Shown piece after piece: positions 24,150-33,440 of a DNA stretch of 64,000 bases (its first letter is position 1; every line of letters begins with the position of its first letter). Position numbers and translations under genes: made by a program. Origin of the DNA: Xestospongia muta. Its lineage: Eukaryota; Porifera; Demospongiae; Haplosclerida; Petrosiidae. The notes beneath the pieces are model-generated. The model did not search any database. It worked only from the letters and a program-made list of their open reading frames with translations, and was not told where the DNA came from. Location of the stretch: assembly GCA_963693285.1 (NCBI GenBank), contig OY848917.1:29523245-29587244 (forward strand). Direction: 5' to 3'.

Positions 24150-24722
24150 TCAGCTCGAAGACACTGAGCTAAGGCACTGAGCATAGACATCTGCAGGTTG
24201 ACTATAACCACTCTGAACAACAAAGGTACCAGTAACACCTTCAGTTATTGGTTGAATTGCCCACATTGATCCATCTTGATCTGCTCCAGAATCCTTGTCA
24301 TTCCAAATTTCTGGTCCTATCGTGCCTTGCACAACGAGGTCAGCATTAATGCAAGCATACGTTTTTTTGAGGTCCTCAGGAGAATTATATCCAAGGTTGA
24401 TCACATCTCCAACAGCAACATAACCTGGTGGAGGAATGACACGCCAAAAGGAAACATCTTCACCTCCACCACTGCCTTTATTGTTCCATACTTCCTCAAA
24501 ATGCTCTGGTGGTTTTACTGCACCATCAACAAGAGGCTTGACAAGTGGAACTGTCCCTTTCATGAATGTACTATGGTCCTGTTGAGCAAAGTGTCCCACC
24601 ATGTAATACCCACTAGGAATAACTGGCGAGAAAACAGCAAGATCTTCATCTGCCCCTGTGTTATTGTCAGTGTATATACAAGTACTTTCCCAAGTAGTGA
24701 GAATCTCCAATTGATCAGACAT
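24150..24722 (-). CDS. Vps62/DUF946-like beta-prism protein, copy 1
   Basis: Intronless coding frame of 190 residues from ATG 24722 (MSDQLEILTTWEST). Three internal repeats start at about residues 11, 76 and 138. Each has Trp, an Asp-rich loop with Gly-Ser/Thr-Gly, an aromatic strand, and in the first two a P-x-G-Y-x-x-V-G motif (IPSGYYMVG, PPPGYVAVG). This agrees with the plant and fungal Vps62/DUF946 family, thought to form three-fold beta-prisms; the biochemical role is not established. A 13-bp tandem duplication near 24163-24188 shifts the frame, so this copy ends CLSSVSSS where copies 2 and 3 end like CLRANSIKK. There is no signal peptide or membrane segment. A TATAAAAG box lies about 105 bp upstream. 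An acceptor-like GCTTTAG sits 14 bp before the ATG, as in the other copies. Confidence 0.85.
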   Translation of the reverse strand: MSDQLEILTTWESTCIYTDNNTGADEDLAVFSPVIPSGYYMVGHFAQQDHSTFMKGTVPLVKPLVDGAVKPPEHFEEVWNNKGSGGGEDVSFWRVIPPPGYVAVGDVINLGYNSPEDLKKTYACINADLVVQGTIGPEIWNDKDSGADQDGSMWAIQPITEGVTGTFVVQSGYSQPADVYAQCLSSVSSS

Positions 24723-24823
24723 AATGTTTTCTAAAGCAAACAATTGTTATATTATTGTAATGTTTGCTTTTGATGAATTTAAGGTTGTCTTTGCTTTTGA
24801 TTGCCAATCTGAGAGAGCTAGCT

Positions 24824-24831
24824 CTTTTATA
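24824..24831 (-). promoter_or_regulatory. TATA box of Vps62-like copy 1
   Basis: On the minus strand the sequence reads GGCTATAAAAGAGCTAGC, a consensus TATAAAAG about 105 bp before the ATG. The box and the surrounding AGCTAGCTC and CACCAAACC blocks are conserved at copies 2 and 3, far better than the DNA further upstream. Confidence 0.75.
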
Positions 24832-24957
24832 GCCACCAAACCAATTTTGAAGATGACTTTGAAGTTCCGCTAGCTAACTGCATATGTATGAAAGGGCTGT
24901 TGTAGGATGTAGGTCTGAATAGAGTTCACTATTATGCATGATAATCTAGCAGCCCCG

Positions 24958-24973
24958 AATATATATATATATA

Positions 24974-25030
<57 letters not shown>
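24958..25030. repeat. (TA)n microsatellite
   Basis: Near-pure TA run, interrupted once by GC, upstream of Vps62-like copy 1. Confidence 0.95.
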
Positions 25031-25035
<5 letters not shown>

Positions 25036-25039
25036 CACA

Positions 25040-25450
25040 CATTTATAGTGACGATAAGCTGTATCCATACATGAATGACTGCATTCCTAAGGATGTTGTT
25101 TCACTATTTTGTCATGATGAACAGCCCTGAGTGTAGTGTACACTATTAGGTCATCACAAGTAACCCTGAATAGATGAATAGATCTATCTATCTATCTATA
25201 TAGATATATTTATACACACATCAATGACAGGATGTTATATCCATATATGGCTGCAATACCTAGGGATGTTGTGTACAATTTTGTCAAGATGAGCAGCTTT
25301 GACTGTAAAGTGCACTATTTTGTCATGATAAACAGTCCTGAATATATACATATATATAAAAAGTGACAGATTGTTATATCTATGTATGGATGCAATACCT
25401 AGGGCTGTTATGTACATTACTTTGTCATATGAGCAGCCCTGCGGCTGAGT
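25040..25450. repeat. Diverged ~140-150 bp repeats, upstream of Vps62-like copy 1
   Basis: Blocks of the form GTTATATCCATATATGGCTGC, then ATACCTAGGGATGTTGTGTA, then a TTTGTCA-GAGCAGCCCTGAG stretch recur several times. Related arrays occur at 26590-27070, 30010-30720, 33010-33380 and 34880-35240, always near the Vps62-like units. No coding content is apparent. Confidence 0.7.
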
Positions 25451-26589
25451 CATGACTAGCTATAGTCACTGGATGCCACAGGAAAAAGAGCTGCAGTTAT
25501 GTTCCCAGATAGATTTTCATTTACTCTATACACAAAGTTACTTCAAGTTTCTTGCAAACCTTATCACAAATTATTATGTAACCATTGATAGATGAACACC
25601 GATAAACATTTTAGTATTCATTAAGAGCAAGCACATCCTATACTATTAAGGGGAGGGGGGTTTTTAAGTCACATTCAGGATAAGTCACCTAAAAATTATA
25701 GTTTAAGAAAGCACTGCATAGCAAAACCAATATTATTCAGTTTGTCTACTTTACATAATACATGAGAATTACTACCAGTGTTATTAAAATGGTACCAATT
25801 GGACTAATGTAGTATAGATATAAAGGACAACTTACTTTTTTTAGATGTTAAATTTAGTTCTTCAGGTATGGTACCGTTTGCTTGTACATTTTACCACTTT
25901 GTCAAATATCATTACTTTGTCTAGTTACTACACCATTTGTCTAAATGTCATTTTGTGTACTCATTTTTAAAGGTATGAAAGCTTTTGTAACCTTAAAATC
26001 TTAAAACCTGAACCTGTAGACTAACATTTACAATAACAGGCTGAACAGTTGACAACATAAGAGACACGAAATGTGTGTTAACCATCTGAATAAAACCTTA
26101 ATCAATCACTGTAATATATAGGTAAGCCATTGTATATGTGATATTGGTTTATTCTAGAAGATATTACTGATCATGTTTTACGCTTCAATCCTTGGATTTG
26201 TTCAATACAATACTCTATAAAATGTACACTGTACATTTTACAAGTGATAGACTTTTCAATCCATTATTTATCTGTTTGTTCATCCACCAATTTATGGCAG
26301 TCCCAGATTGGTGGCCTCTTCTGATTAAATAAATAAGTGATAAACAACCTTGGGTTGATAGCACATGTACTTACAAAGAGAAATGAAGGATGATGTGCTA
26401 GTTAAAAATAGATTTGTCTGTCAGAAATTCAAAAGCAGTTCTGTATAAGATGTAAAGTAGTCTATAAATATCCTACTAGATAAACTGTCCTTTTCTGACA
26501 CATATTTGTTATATAGTCTCACACATTCCATTCACAATTAAAAAGTTTTATAATCATAACTTTGGAATGGTATAATCACCAGATCTGAA
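25451..26589. other. No gene recognised; duplicated at 35430-36030
   Basis: The section from about 25620 to 26330 aligns with 35430-36030 (shared GAAGATATTACTGATCATGT and AACAGGCTGAA blocks), so it is part of the tandem unit around the Vps62-like genes. No exon recognised. Confidence 0.55.
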
Positions 26590-27070
26590 TAGAGTACACT
26601 ATTATGTCATGATAAACAGCACTAAGTAGATGTATATATACATTTGTAGTGACAGTATAGGATGCTTCCCTCTAGTCCTGAGTAGAGTGCAATATTTTGT
26701 CACGATAATCTATCAGCCCTGAGTGGGGTACACCATTATGTCATGTTAAGTAGCCCTGAATATTATATACACATTTGTAGTGACAGTATGCTGTATCCAT
26801 ATACATGAATGGATGCATACCTAAGGATGTTGTTTTACTATTTGTCACCATTAGCAGCCCTGAGTGTAAAGTACACTATTATGCCATGATAAGTAGCCCT
26901 GAATAGATGAATATATATATATACTCACATTAGTGACAGGATGTTACATCCATGTATGGCTGCAATGCCTTGAAAAGTTGTTTACACTAGTTTGTCACAA
27001 TGAGCAGTTCTGAGTGTAAAGTGCACTATTTTGTCATAACAAGCAGCCCTGAATATATACACATACATAG
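26590..27070. repeat. Diverged ~140-150 bp repeats, second array
   Basis: Same family as 25040-25450, again alternating a genomic GAATGGATGCATACCTAAGG-type block with a TTTGTCA/GCAGCCCTGA block. Confidence 0.65.
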
Positions 27071-27076
27071 AAAGTG

Positions 27077-27237
27077 ACTAAACCGGGACTACAATAAACC
27101 GGGACTACAATACACCAAGCCTCATCTCGTTTAAAGGGAGACTACCAGCCGTATCCTAGTCCACCTTTCGGATACTCCGAAGAGTATGCTGGTACCATCT
27201 CAGAGGTCATGATGCATTGCAGACACTGGCCCACAAC
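27077..27237. repeat. Second copy of the GC-richer dispersed repeat
   Basis: Matches the right half of 20270-20650. It starts with a 17-bp internal tandem duplication (AAACCGGGACTACAATA twice). It is cut at both ends, so this is a fragment. It lies just 3' of the second Vps62-like gene. Confidence 0.75.
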
Positions 27238-27384
27238 AAAAAATATATCATATGAAGTAAACGTTCACATTGTGATTAATATAATTATATAGCAAAATTA
27301 CAAGGCCTACACTACTAACAGATACAAAACTAATTAATTTGTCCTTTGAATTCAGCAGTAGTTTCCAGTAACTTGAATTTCTTC

Positions 27385-27960
27385 TTACTTCTTAATAGAA
27401 TTGGCTCTCAGGCACTGAGTATAGACATCTGCAGGTTGACTATAACCACTCTGAACAAGAAAGGTACCAGTAACACCTTCTGTTATTGGTTGAATTGCCC
27501 ATATTGATACATCCGATTTTGCTTTAGAACCCTTGTCATTCCAAATCTCTGGTCCTATCTTGCCTTGCACAACAAGGTCAGCATTAATGCAAGCATACGT
27601 TTTTTTGAGTTCCCTAGGAGGATCATATCCAAGGTTGATAACATTTCCAATAGCAACATAACCTGGTGGAGGAATGACACGCCAAAAGGAAACATCTTTA
27701 TGTCCCCAAGTGCCTTTATCGTGCCATATTAGTTGAAAATCAACTAGTGGTTTAATTGCACCATCAACAAGAGGCTTGACAAGCGGAACTGTCCCTTTCA
27801 TCATTGTACTATGGTCCCGTTGAGCAAAGTGTCCCACCATGTAATACCCACTAGGAATAACAGGTGAGAAAACAGCAAGATCTTTTTTTGAGCCTGTGCC
27901 TCTGTCAATGTATAAACGAGTACTTTCCCAAGTGGTGAGAATCTCCAATTGATCAGACAT
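27385..27960 (-). CDS. Vps62/DUF946-like beta-prism protein, copy 2
   Basis: A 191-residue frame from ATG 27960 with the same three-fold W...G-Y-x-x-V/I-G plan as copy 1 and the undisturbed C terminus RANSIKK. Changes from the other copies cluster in the three equivalent loops (DRGTGSKKD, HDKGTWGHKD, NDKGSKAKSD), while the strands between are almost unchanged. Its 5' context is unusual: a segment of about 1.9 kb separates it from its TATA box, and that segment carries a Death-domain exon on the same strand. The acceptor GCTTTAG at 27969 plus the phase-1 donor at 29027 would join the two in frame, adding Glu-Lys-Ile before this ATG. The gene can therefore encode either a lone beta-prism or the C-terminal half of a 302-residue fusion. 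Confidence 0.85.
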   Translation of the reverse strand: MSDQLEILTTWESTRLYIDRGTGSKKDLAVFSPVIPSGYYMVGHFAQRDHSTMMKGTVPLVKPLVDGAIKPLVDFQLIWHDKGTWGHKDVSFWRVIPPPGYVAIGNVINLGYDPPRELKKTYACINADLVVQGKIGPEIWNDKGSKAKSDVSIWAIQPITEGVTGTFLVQSGYSQPADVYTQCLRANSIKK

Positions 27961-28659
27961 AATCTTTTCTAAAGCAAAAGATTGTTATATTATTGTAATG
28001 TTTGCTTTTGATAAATTTAAGGTTGTCTTTGATTGCTAGTCTAATAGATTTAATTTTGATATCATTGAATTCTCTCATTCTTGTGGTTCTTATGATAATA
28101 TTCACGAAATGATTGTCATTTCTAAATATTTTTTGACAACCACAATAATATTCATGTGTATAATTGTTCATATGGAATCATCTCTTTCTGTAGTGTCAAT
28201 ACAAATTGAGTAGAGTCTATTAAATTAAACCACATCTATTTCACTGACCAGACTGGAACAATGGACATCTTATAGTCTTGAAAGAAAATATAGGACTATT
28301 TGTTACATAAAGAATATTGAATAAAGCCTCAAGAGAATCCTTTACAAAGGGTTTAAGAAATAGTACAATACTTAATAATTATTATATCAAACCAACCTAT
28401 TGTTATAATGTTCTCATTAATTTCACTGACCAGACTGGAACAATGGACATTGATAAATTACTAATCTGTGGTTTGCTCAAATGCTTTAGAATTTAGTTTA
28501 GAGTTTACCATTTAGTGGATAGGGATCAATTTGATGACAAATTATAATCACAAGTTTACTTACATAAGCTGCAAATATATGCGACCATAAATAAGAAAAT
28601 GGTACCTAATGCGCAAACAAATTTCTAACGAACGCTTGCGTATAAATCATTTGCTATGC

Positions 28660-28775
28660 GTAGTGTCTATTCGTCCGGCAGGAAATGTATACTTTGTTGT
28701 ATAAAGGTTTAGGGGTGGGGATCAGTTTAATACACAACAAAGTATACATTTCCTGCCGGACGAATAGACACTGCC
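28660..28775. mobile_element. Small foldback MITE with 10-bp target-site duplication
   Basis: Perfect 39-bp inverted arms (28662-28700 and 28734-28772) flank a 33-base loop. The arm begins AGTGTCTATTCGTCCGGCAG. The element is bounded by TTTGCTATGC at 28650-28659 and again at 28776-28785. A 9-10 bp target duplication with terminal inverted repeats is typical of Mutator-like elements. Perfect arms imply recent movement or arm conversion. Confidence 0.85.
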
Positions 28776-29027
28776 TTTGCTATGCAGCCATCTTGAACAG
28801 GAAGTTATTAAATTCATTATGTGACAGATTGTATGATTGACGTTTATGAATACCAAATTAGGAAGAGGAGGCTAACTAAATAGTATATGGATGTTCAACT
28901 TGTCCTTATCTAATGTTTTTACCTTACTTGTTAATACAGGCTGTGTTGTAGCACATGGCTATTTGGGAGTTTCTTTTTCTATTGCATATTGTAATAACTT
29001 TATTTTTATACACTCTTAGTCACTTAC

Positions 29028-29352
29028 CAATGACAGGATTGTGATCTTTTAACTTTGTCTCATATTGCTGAGCTAGACTTACTTGACCAACAGCACTCAT
29101 CTTCAATGTGTCCAAAACTTGTCTCCTTGTGGCCTGGGGCTTAGTATCCAACCACAGTTCGTACATCTTTGATACTTTGTAAGGAACAGGTTTCTGTAGG
29201 TCTTCAATTTCATTTAGCTTTCTGACATCAAGTTCAAGTAGTGTTCCCATTATATACCAGTTAGCACTGACAGGAACATGTTGACATAACTCAGCTAATG
29301 TTGGTTTGCCATTTAATATCTCATCAAATGAGCTATATTCTGGAGTAGCCAT
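29028..29352 (-). CDS. Death-domain exon, predicted 5' exon of a fusion with Vps62-like copy 2
   Basis: The ATG at 29352 has a good context (AAAATGG) and gives 108 codons before a strong donor (ATTG, then GTAAGTG), phase 1. The protein reads as a Death domain over about residues 15-100: NWYIMGTLLELDVRKLNEIE, then KVSKMYELWLDTKP, then ATRRQVLDTL. Death domains mediate homotypic assembly of signalling complexes. The next same-strand acceptor I can support is at 27969, in front of the beta-prism gene, and the phases match: 325 + 584 bases give exactly 303 codons. Alternatively a downstream exon was missed and the Death-domain gene ends elsewhere. The exon is the only death-fold sequence in this half of the window. 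Confidence 0.72.
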
Positions 29353-29430
29353 TTTAGTCAAGACCTTTGAGTCTATTTAACTAGGCTATACTAATCTTTG
29401 TAGTAATGTCCGACCTTGGAAATTTGTCAT

Positions 29431-29598
29431 ATGACTTCTATCATAACGATGAATGTGATAATTATAATGTGGATAAACTATATAGCATGACTTCTATCAT
29501 AACAATGAACGTGATAATTATAATGTTGATAAACTATATAACATGACTTCTATCATAACGATGAATGTGATAATTATAATGTGGATAAACTATATAAC
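29431..29598. repeat. 56-bp tandem repeat, three units
   Basis: ATGACTTCTATCATAACGAT recurs at 29431, 29487 and 29543 (second unit with one change), a 56-bp period. The array begins about 80 bp upstream of the Death-domain start codon. Confidence 0.9.
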
Positions 29599-29929
29599 AT
29601 AACAAAAGCCATATCCAACTACCAATGACTCTAATAGGGAGGGCCCCTATAACTAGTAGCAAGCATTGGTTCTACACATGTACTGTCATATAGCTTCACC
29701 ACCTGAACACAAAGCAGCTACTAAATTTAAAAGAAAGATGGTTACATATTTGAACAATAATTTGTAAATTAACCCTGTCAATTTTTCTAAATGTCAAAAT
29801 GTGTTCAAAGACATAATTATATTCAATTAACAAATAAAATAAATACAAATAACAGACACAAAAGACATGTATACAATAAAAGTCATGTGACATTCACATG
29901 ATCATACATATAATCTGAGAGAGCTAGCG

Positions 29930-29937
29930 CTTTTATA
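29930..29937 (-). promoter_or_regulatory. TATA box conserved with Vps62-like copies 1 and 3, displaced
   Basis: Minus strand reads GACTATAAAAGCGCTAGC, the same block as at the other copies, but it is 578 bp from the Death-domain ATG and about 1,970 bp from the beta-prism ATG. If active, it would drive a transcript that passes through the Death-domain exon first. Confidence 0.65.
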
Positions 29938-30009
29938 GTCACCAAACCAATTTTGAAGATGACTTTGAAGTGCTAGTTAGCTGAATATGTATGAAAAGTC
30001 TGCTGTGTG

Positions 30010-30345
30010 CAACTATGAAAAGAGTACACTATTATGTCATAATAAGAAGCACGGAATAGATGCATATATATGTTTGTAGTGACAATATCCGATATAGGCT
30101 TGCAGCCATGAATAGAGTGCATTATTTTGTCATAATAATCTAGTAGCCCTGAGTAGCATGCATCGTTATGTCATGTCAAGCAGCACTGAATATCATATAC
30201 ACATTTGTAAGGACAGTATTCTGTATCCATATATATGAATGGATGCATACCTAAGGATGTTGTTTAACTATTTTATCATGATGAGCAAACCTGAGTGTAA
30301 GGTATACTATTATGTCATGATAAATAGCCTTGAACAGATAAATAG
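30010..30345. repeat. Diverged ~140-150 bp repeats, third array (left part)
   Basis: Same family as upstream of copy 1 (GCATACCTAAGGATGTTGTT, GTACACTATTATGTCAT). No gene content. Confidence 0.6.
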
Positions 30346-30363
30346 GTCGATATATATATATAT

Positions 30364-30401
<38 letters not shown>

Positions 30402-30488
30402 GGATGGATAGATGGATGGATGGATGGATGGATGGATGGATGGATGGATGATGGATGGATGGATGATGGATGGATGGATGGATGGATG

Positions 30489-30528
<40 letters not shown>

Positions 30529-30530
30529 TA
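30346..30530. repeat. Compound microsatellite (TAGA)n(TGGA)n(TAGA)n
   Basis: A long GATA run gives way to GGAT units with occasional GATGAT slips, then returns to GATA. On the minus strand it translates to repeated Ile/Tyr/Ser/Pro, which explains an 83-codon open frame that is not a gene. Confidence 0.95.
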
Positions 30531-31480
30531 CATTAGTGACAGGATGTTATATCCATATGGTTGCAATGCCTAGGAAAGCTGTGTGCACTGTTTTGTCACA
30601 ATATACAGCTCTGAAAATATTCATATACATAGAAATTGACTATATACTATATCTATGTATGGCTGCAATACCTAGGACTGCTGTGTACACTAGATTGTCA
30701 CATGAGCAGTCCTGTGGCTGAGTCTTGACTAGCTATAGTCACTGGATGCCACAGGAAAAAGAGTTGCAGTTCCCAGATAAATTTTCATTTACTATATACA
30801 CAAAGTTGTGTCAAGTTTCCTGTAAACCTCTTCGCAAACTATTATGTAACCATTGATAGGTCATAGGTGTATAGTGATAAACACATCAGTATTCGTTAAG
30901 AGGAAGTACGTCCTATGTGGAGCTTCATATTACTTAAATTTTATGAGTTTATATCATTAAGAAAACACTGTAGCAAGATCAATATTACTTAGTTTGTCTA
31001 CTTTACACAATACATGAGAAACACCACAATAATTTGAAAACAAAATAGTAACATTTTTTCTAATGTTTTGATCACAGATTCCTAGCAGTCAATATTTCAT
31101 TGAATACATGTAGGATAGTTCAAGAAAGATATGTTACAACAATAGTTTGGTTTTGATATAATAATTATTAAGTATTGAACTATTTCTTTTGTAAAGGATC
31201 CTTATATGACTTCATCTGAAATGTCAGACTACATGTGCATATCACACAGTGTGATTAGGTATTGTTGACATTATTCTAGTTGTTGTTCTTCTTATTTTAC
31301 TATATTTGCAGTATAATGATTCAAGATGTTCATTGTTAAGTAAAATAAATAGACTATATTTTGAAGCATTTTCTAATTTTTTTGTACAAGGATGTCAGCT
31401 GGTTTAACTTCAAGGGTTCAAAGGACAACATATAAATTATCTTTGTACTGCATGCTCTCTAGGTGTTGACTATGTACCAG
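30531..31480. other. Repeat-derived flank, no gene recognised
   Basis: Continues the diverged 140-150 bp repeat family to about 30720. It is followed by sequence related to 25460-25700 (GTCACTGGATGCCACAGGAA) and then AT-rich DNA without exons. Confidence 0.5.
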
Positions 31481-32123
31481 AGCCTTATACAATACATTAT
31501 GATTAATACTCAAACATTGAAATTTCATTTATGAGTACCAGGCTGGTTTACATTTAATATACACAACAACATAAATAAGATTTTTTCCAAATTAAGGGTT
31601 ATAAGTATTATACACATTTTGTCTGGCCATATTTTCTCCCATATATAACAACTCTATATACTACACATATATAAATTAATGTCAGTCATTCAGATCACAT
31701 AGTAGTGAGTGAAGATATAGAAACAATGTACATTTTCTAACTCAATAAAGAATGGAGTAACTCCACTCCAGATTCATCACTAAGTTAATTGTCTGCAAAA
31801 ACTATTTGCCAGTTCTCCAAACAAATAGAATGAGGTCATAATTCCAAACATGAATACAAATTAGATCAGAATGAATGCTTAACAAATGGTTGCTGTATAG
31901 CAGCAGCCTTAATTGTACAGATCATTTAATTATTCCACTATCAAAATAATCTATTATAAATAATTGTATCACATTGCAATAATATACTATATAAAGTAAA
32001 AGTTCACATTGTGATTAACATAATTATATAGCAAAATTACAAGGCCTATACTACTAACAGATACAAAACTATTCAATTAGTCCTTTGAATTCAGCAGTAG
32101 TTTCCAGTAACTTGAATTTCTTC

Positions 32124-32699
32124 TTACTTTATAAAAGAATTGGTTCGCAGGCACTGAGCATACTCGTCTGAAGGATGACAAAAACAACCCTCAGCAAGAA
32201 AGGTACCAGTAACACCTTCTGTTATTGGTTGAATTGTCCATATTGATATCTCTTGATCTGCTCCAGAACCCTTGTCACTCCAAATCTCTGGTCCTATCAT
32301 GCCTTGCACAACGAGGTCAGCCTTAATGCAAGCATATGTCTTTTTGAGGTCCTCAGGAGGATTGTATCCAAGGTTGATAACATCTCCAACAGCAACATAA
32401 CCTGGTGGAGGAACGGGACGCCAAAATGAAACATTTTGATGTCCCCCACTGCCTTTATCGTTCCATACTTGCTCAAAAGCAAGTGGTGGTTTGATTGCAC
32501 CGTCAACAAGAGGCTTGACAAGTGGAACTATCCCTTTCATCATTGTACTATGGTCCCGTTGAGCAAAGTGTCCCACCATGTAATACCCACTAGGAATAAC
32601 AGGTGAGAAAACACCAAGATCTTGATGTGCCCCTGTGCCGCTGTCAATGTATAAACGAGTACTTTCCCAAGTTGTGAGAATCTCTAGTTGATCAGACAT
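32124..32699 (-). CDS. Vps62/DUF946-like beta-prism protein, copy 3
   Basis: A 191-residue intronless frame from ATG 32699, with the same fold motifs (IPSGYYMVG, PPPGYVAVG, VTGTF). Loop sequences again differ (DSGTGAHQD, NDKGSGGHQN, SDKGSGADQE). The C-terminal strand is also changed, LAEGCFCHPSDEY in place of LVQSGYSQPADVY, introducing two cysteines. The TATA box and the GCTTTAG acceptor-like site 14 bp before the ATG are present. No Death-domain exon is found upstream within several kb. Likely a functional single-domain paralogue. Confidence 0.85.
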   Translation of the reverse strand: MSDQLEILTTWESTRLYIDSGTGAHQDLGVFSPVIPSGYYMVGHFAQRDHSTMMKGIVPLVKPLVDGAIKPPLAFEQVWNDKGSGGHQNVSFWRPVPPPGYVAVGDVINLGYNPPEDLKKTYACIKADLVVQGMIGPEIWSDKGSGADQEISIWTIQPITEGVTGTFLAEGCFCHPSDEYAQCLRTNSFIK

Positions 32700-32795
32700 A
32701 ATGTTTTCTAAAGCAATAGATTTCTTTTATTATTGCAAAGCTTGCTTTTGATGAATTTAAGGTTGTCTGAGATTGGTAATCCAAGAGAGCTAGCT

Positions 32796-32803
32796 CTTTT
32801 ATA
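32796..32803 (-). promoter_or_regulatory. TATA box of Vps62-like copy 3
   Basis: Minus strand reads GACTATAAAAGAGCTAGC about 100 bp before the ATG, as at copy 1. Confidence 0.75.
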
Positions 32804-32869
32804 GTCACCAAACAAATTTTTAAAGATGACTTTGAAGTGCTATTTGGTTGTATAGGTATGAAAAGGCTA

Positions 32870-33243
32870 TTGTAGGTTGCGGCTAGTAGCTATAGTCACT
32901 AGATTTCACAGGAAAGCTATAGTTCCCAGATATGTTTTCATTCACTATATACACAAGTTTACATCATGTTTCCTGCAAGCTTCTTTGTAAGCTATTATGT
33001 AACCATTGAAAAATTTATAGTGAATTATATAGATGTTATATACATGTATGACTGCAATTCCAAGGAATGCCACAATGAATTGCATGCCCTACAACTGAGC
33101 CATGAGTAGCTATATAGTCACTGGATTTCACAGGAAAGTTAGAATTTCTAGATATGTTTTCATTCACAATATATACAAGTTTACATCATGTTTCCTGCTA
33201 ACTTCTTTGTAAAGTATTATGTAACCATTGATAGATTTATAGC

Positions 33244-33283
<40 letters not shown>

Positions 33284-33440
33284 CAGGTTGTTACATCCAT
33301 GTATTGCTGCAATACTCTTAATGCTGTGTATACTAGTTTGTCATATGCATATACCAATGAATTGCCCTGCTATTGAACCATGAATACCTATATTGTCACT
33401 GGATTTCACATGAAAGCTATAGTTCTCAGGTAAGTTTTCA
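32870..33440. repeat. Repeated ~240-bp unit plus (TA)n
   Basis: A block with TCACTGGATTTCACAGGAAA and TTTCATTCACTATATACA recurs at about 32895, 33118 and 33395. A TA run lies at 33247-33281. Together with TGTTACATCCATGTATTGCT-type pieces it is a shortened array of the same family found at the other copies. Confidence 0.65.

Larger units (their letters stand above)
28043..29917. other. ~1.9 kb segment found only upstream of Vps62-like copy 2
   Basis: Copies 1 and 3 run directly from the GGTTGTCT block into the AGAGAGCTAGC promoter block. In copy 2 these are 1.9 kb apart (about 28022 and 29918). The segment holds the Death-domain exon, a foldback element at 28660-28775 and a 56-bp tandem repeat. 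Only a trivial shared triplet is seen at the edges, so whether it was inserted here or lost from the other copies is open. Confidence 0.7.

Noticed and set aside
30315..30566. 83-codon minus-strand frame rich in Ile, Tyr, Ser and Pro
   Set aside because: Translation of a GATA/GGAT microsatellite.
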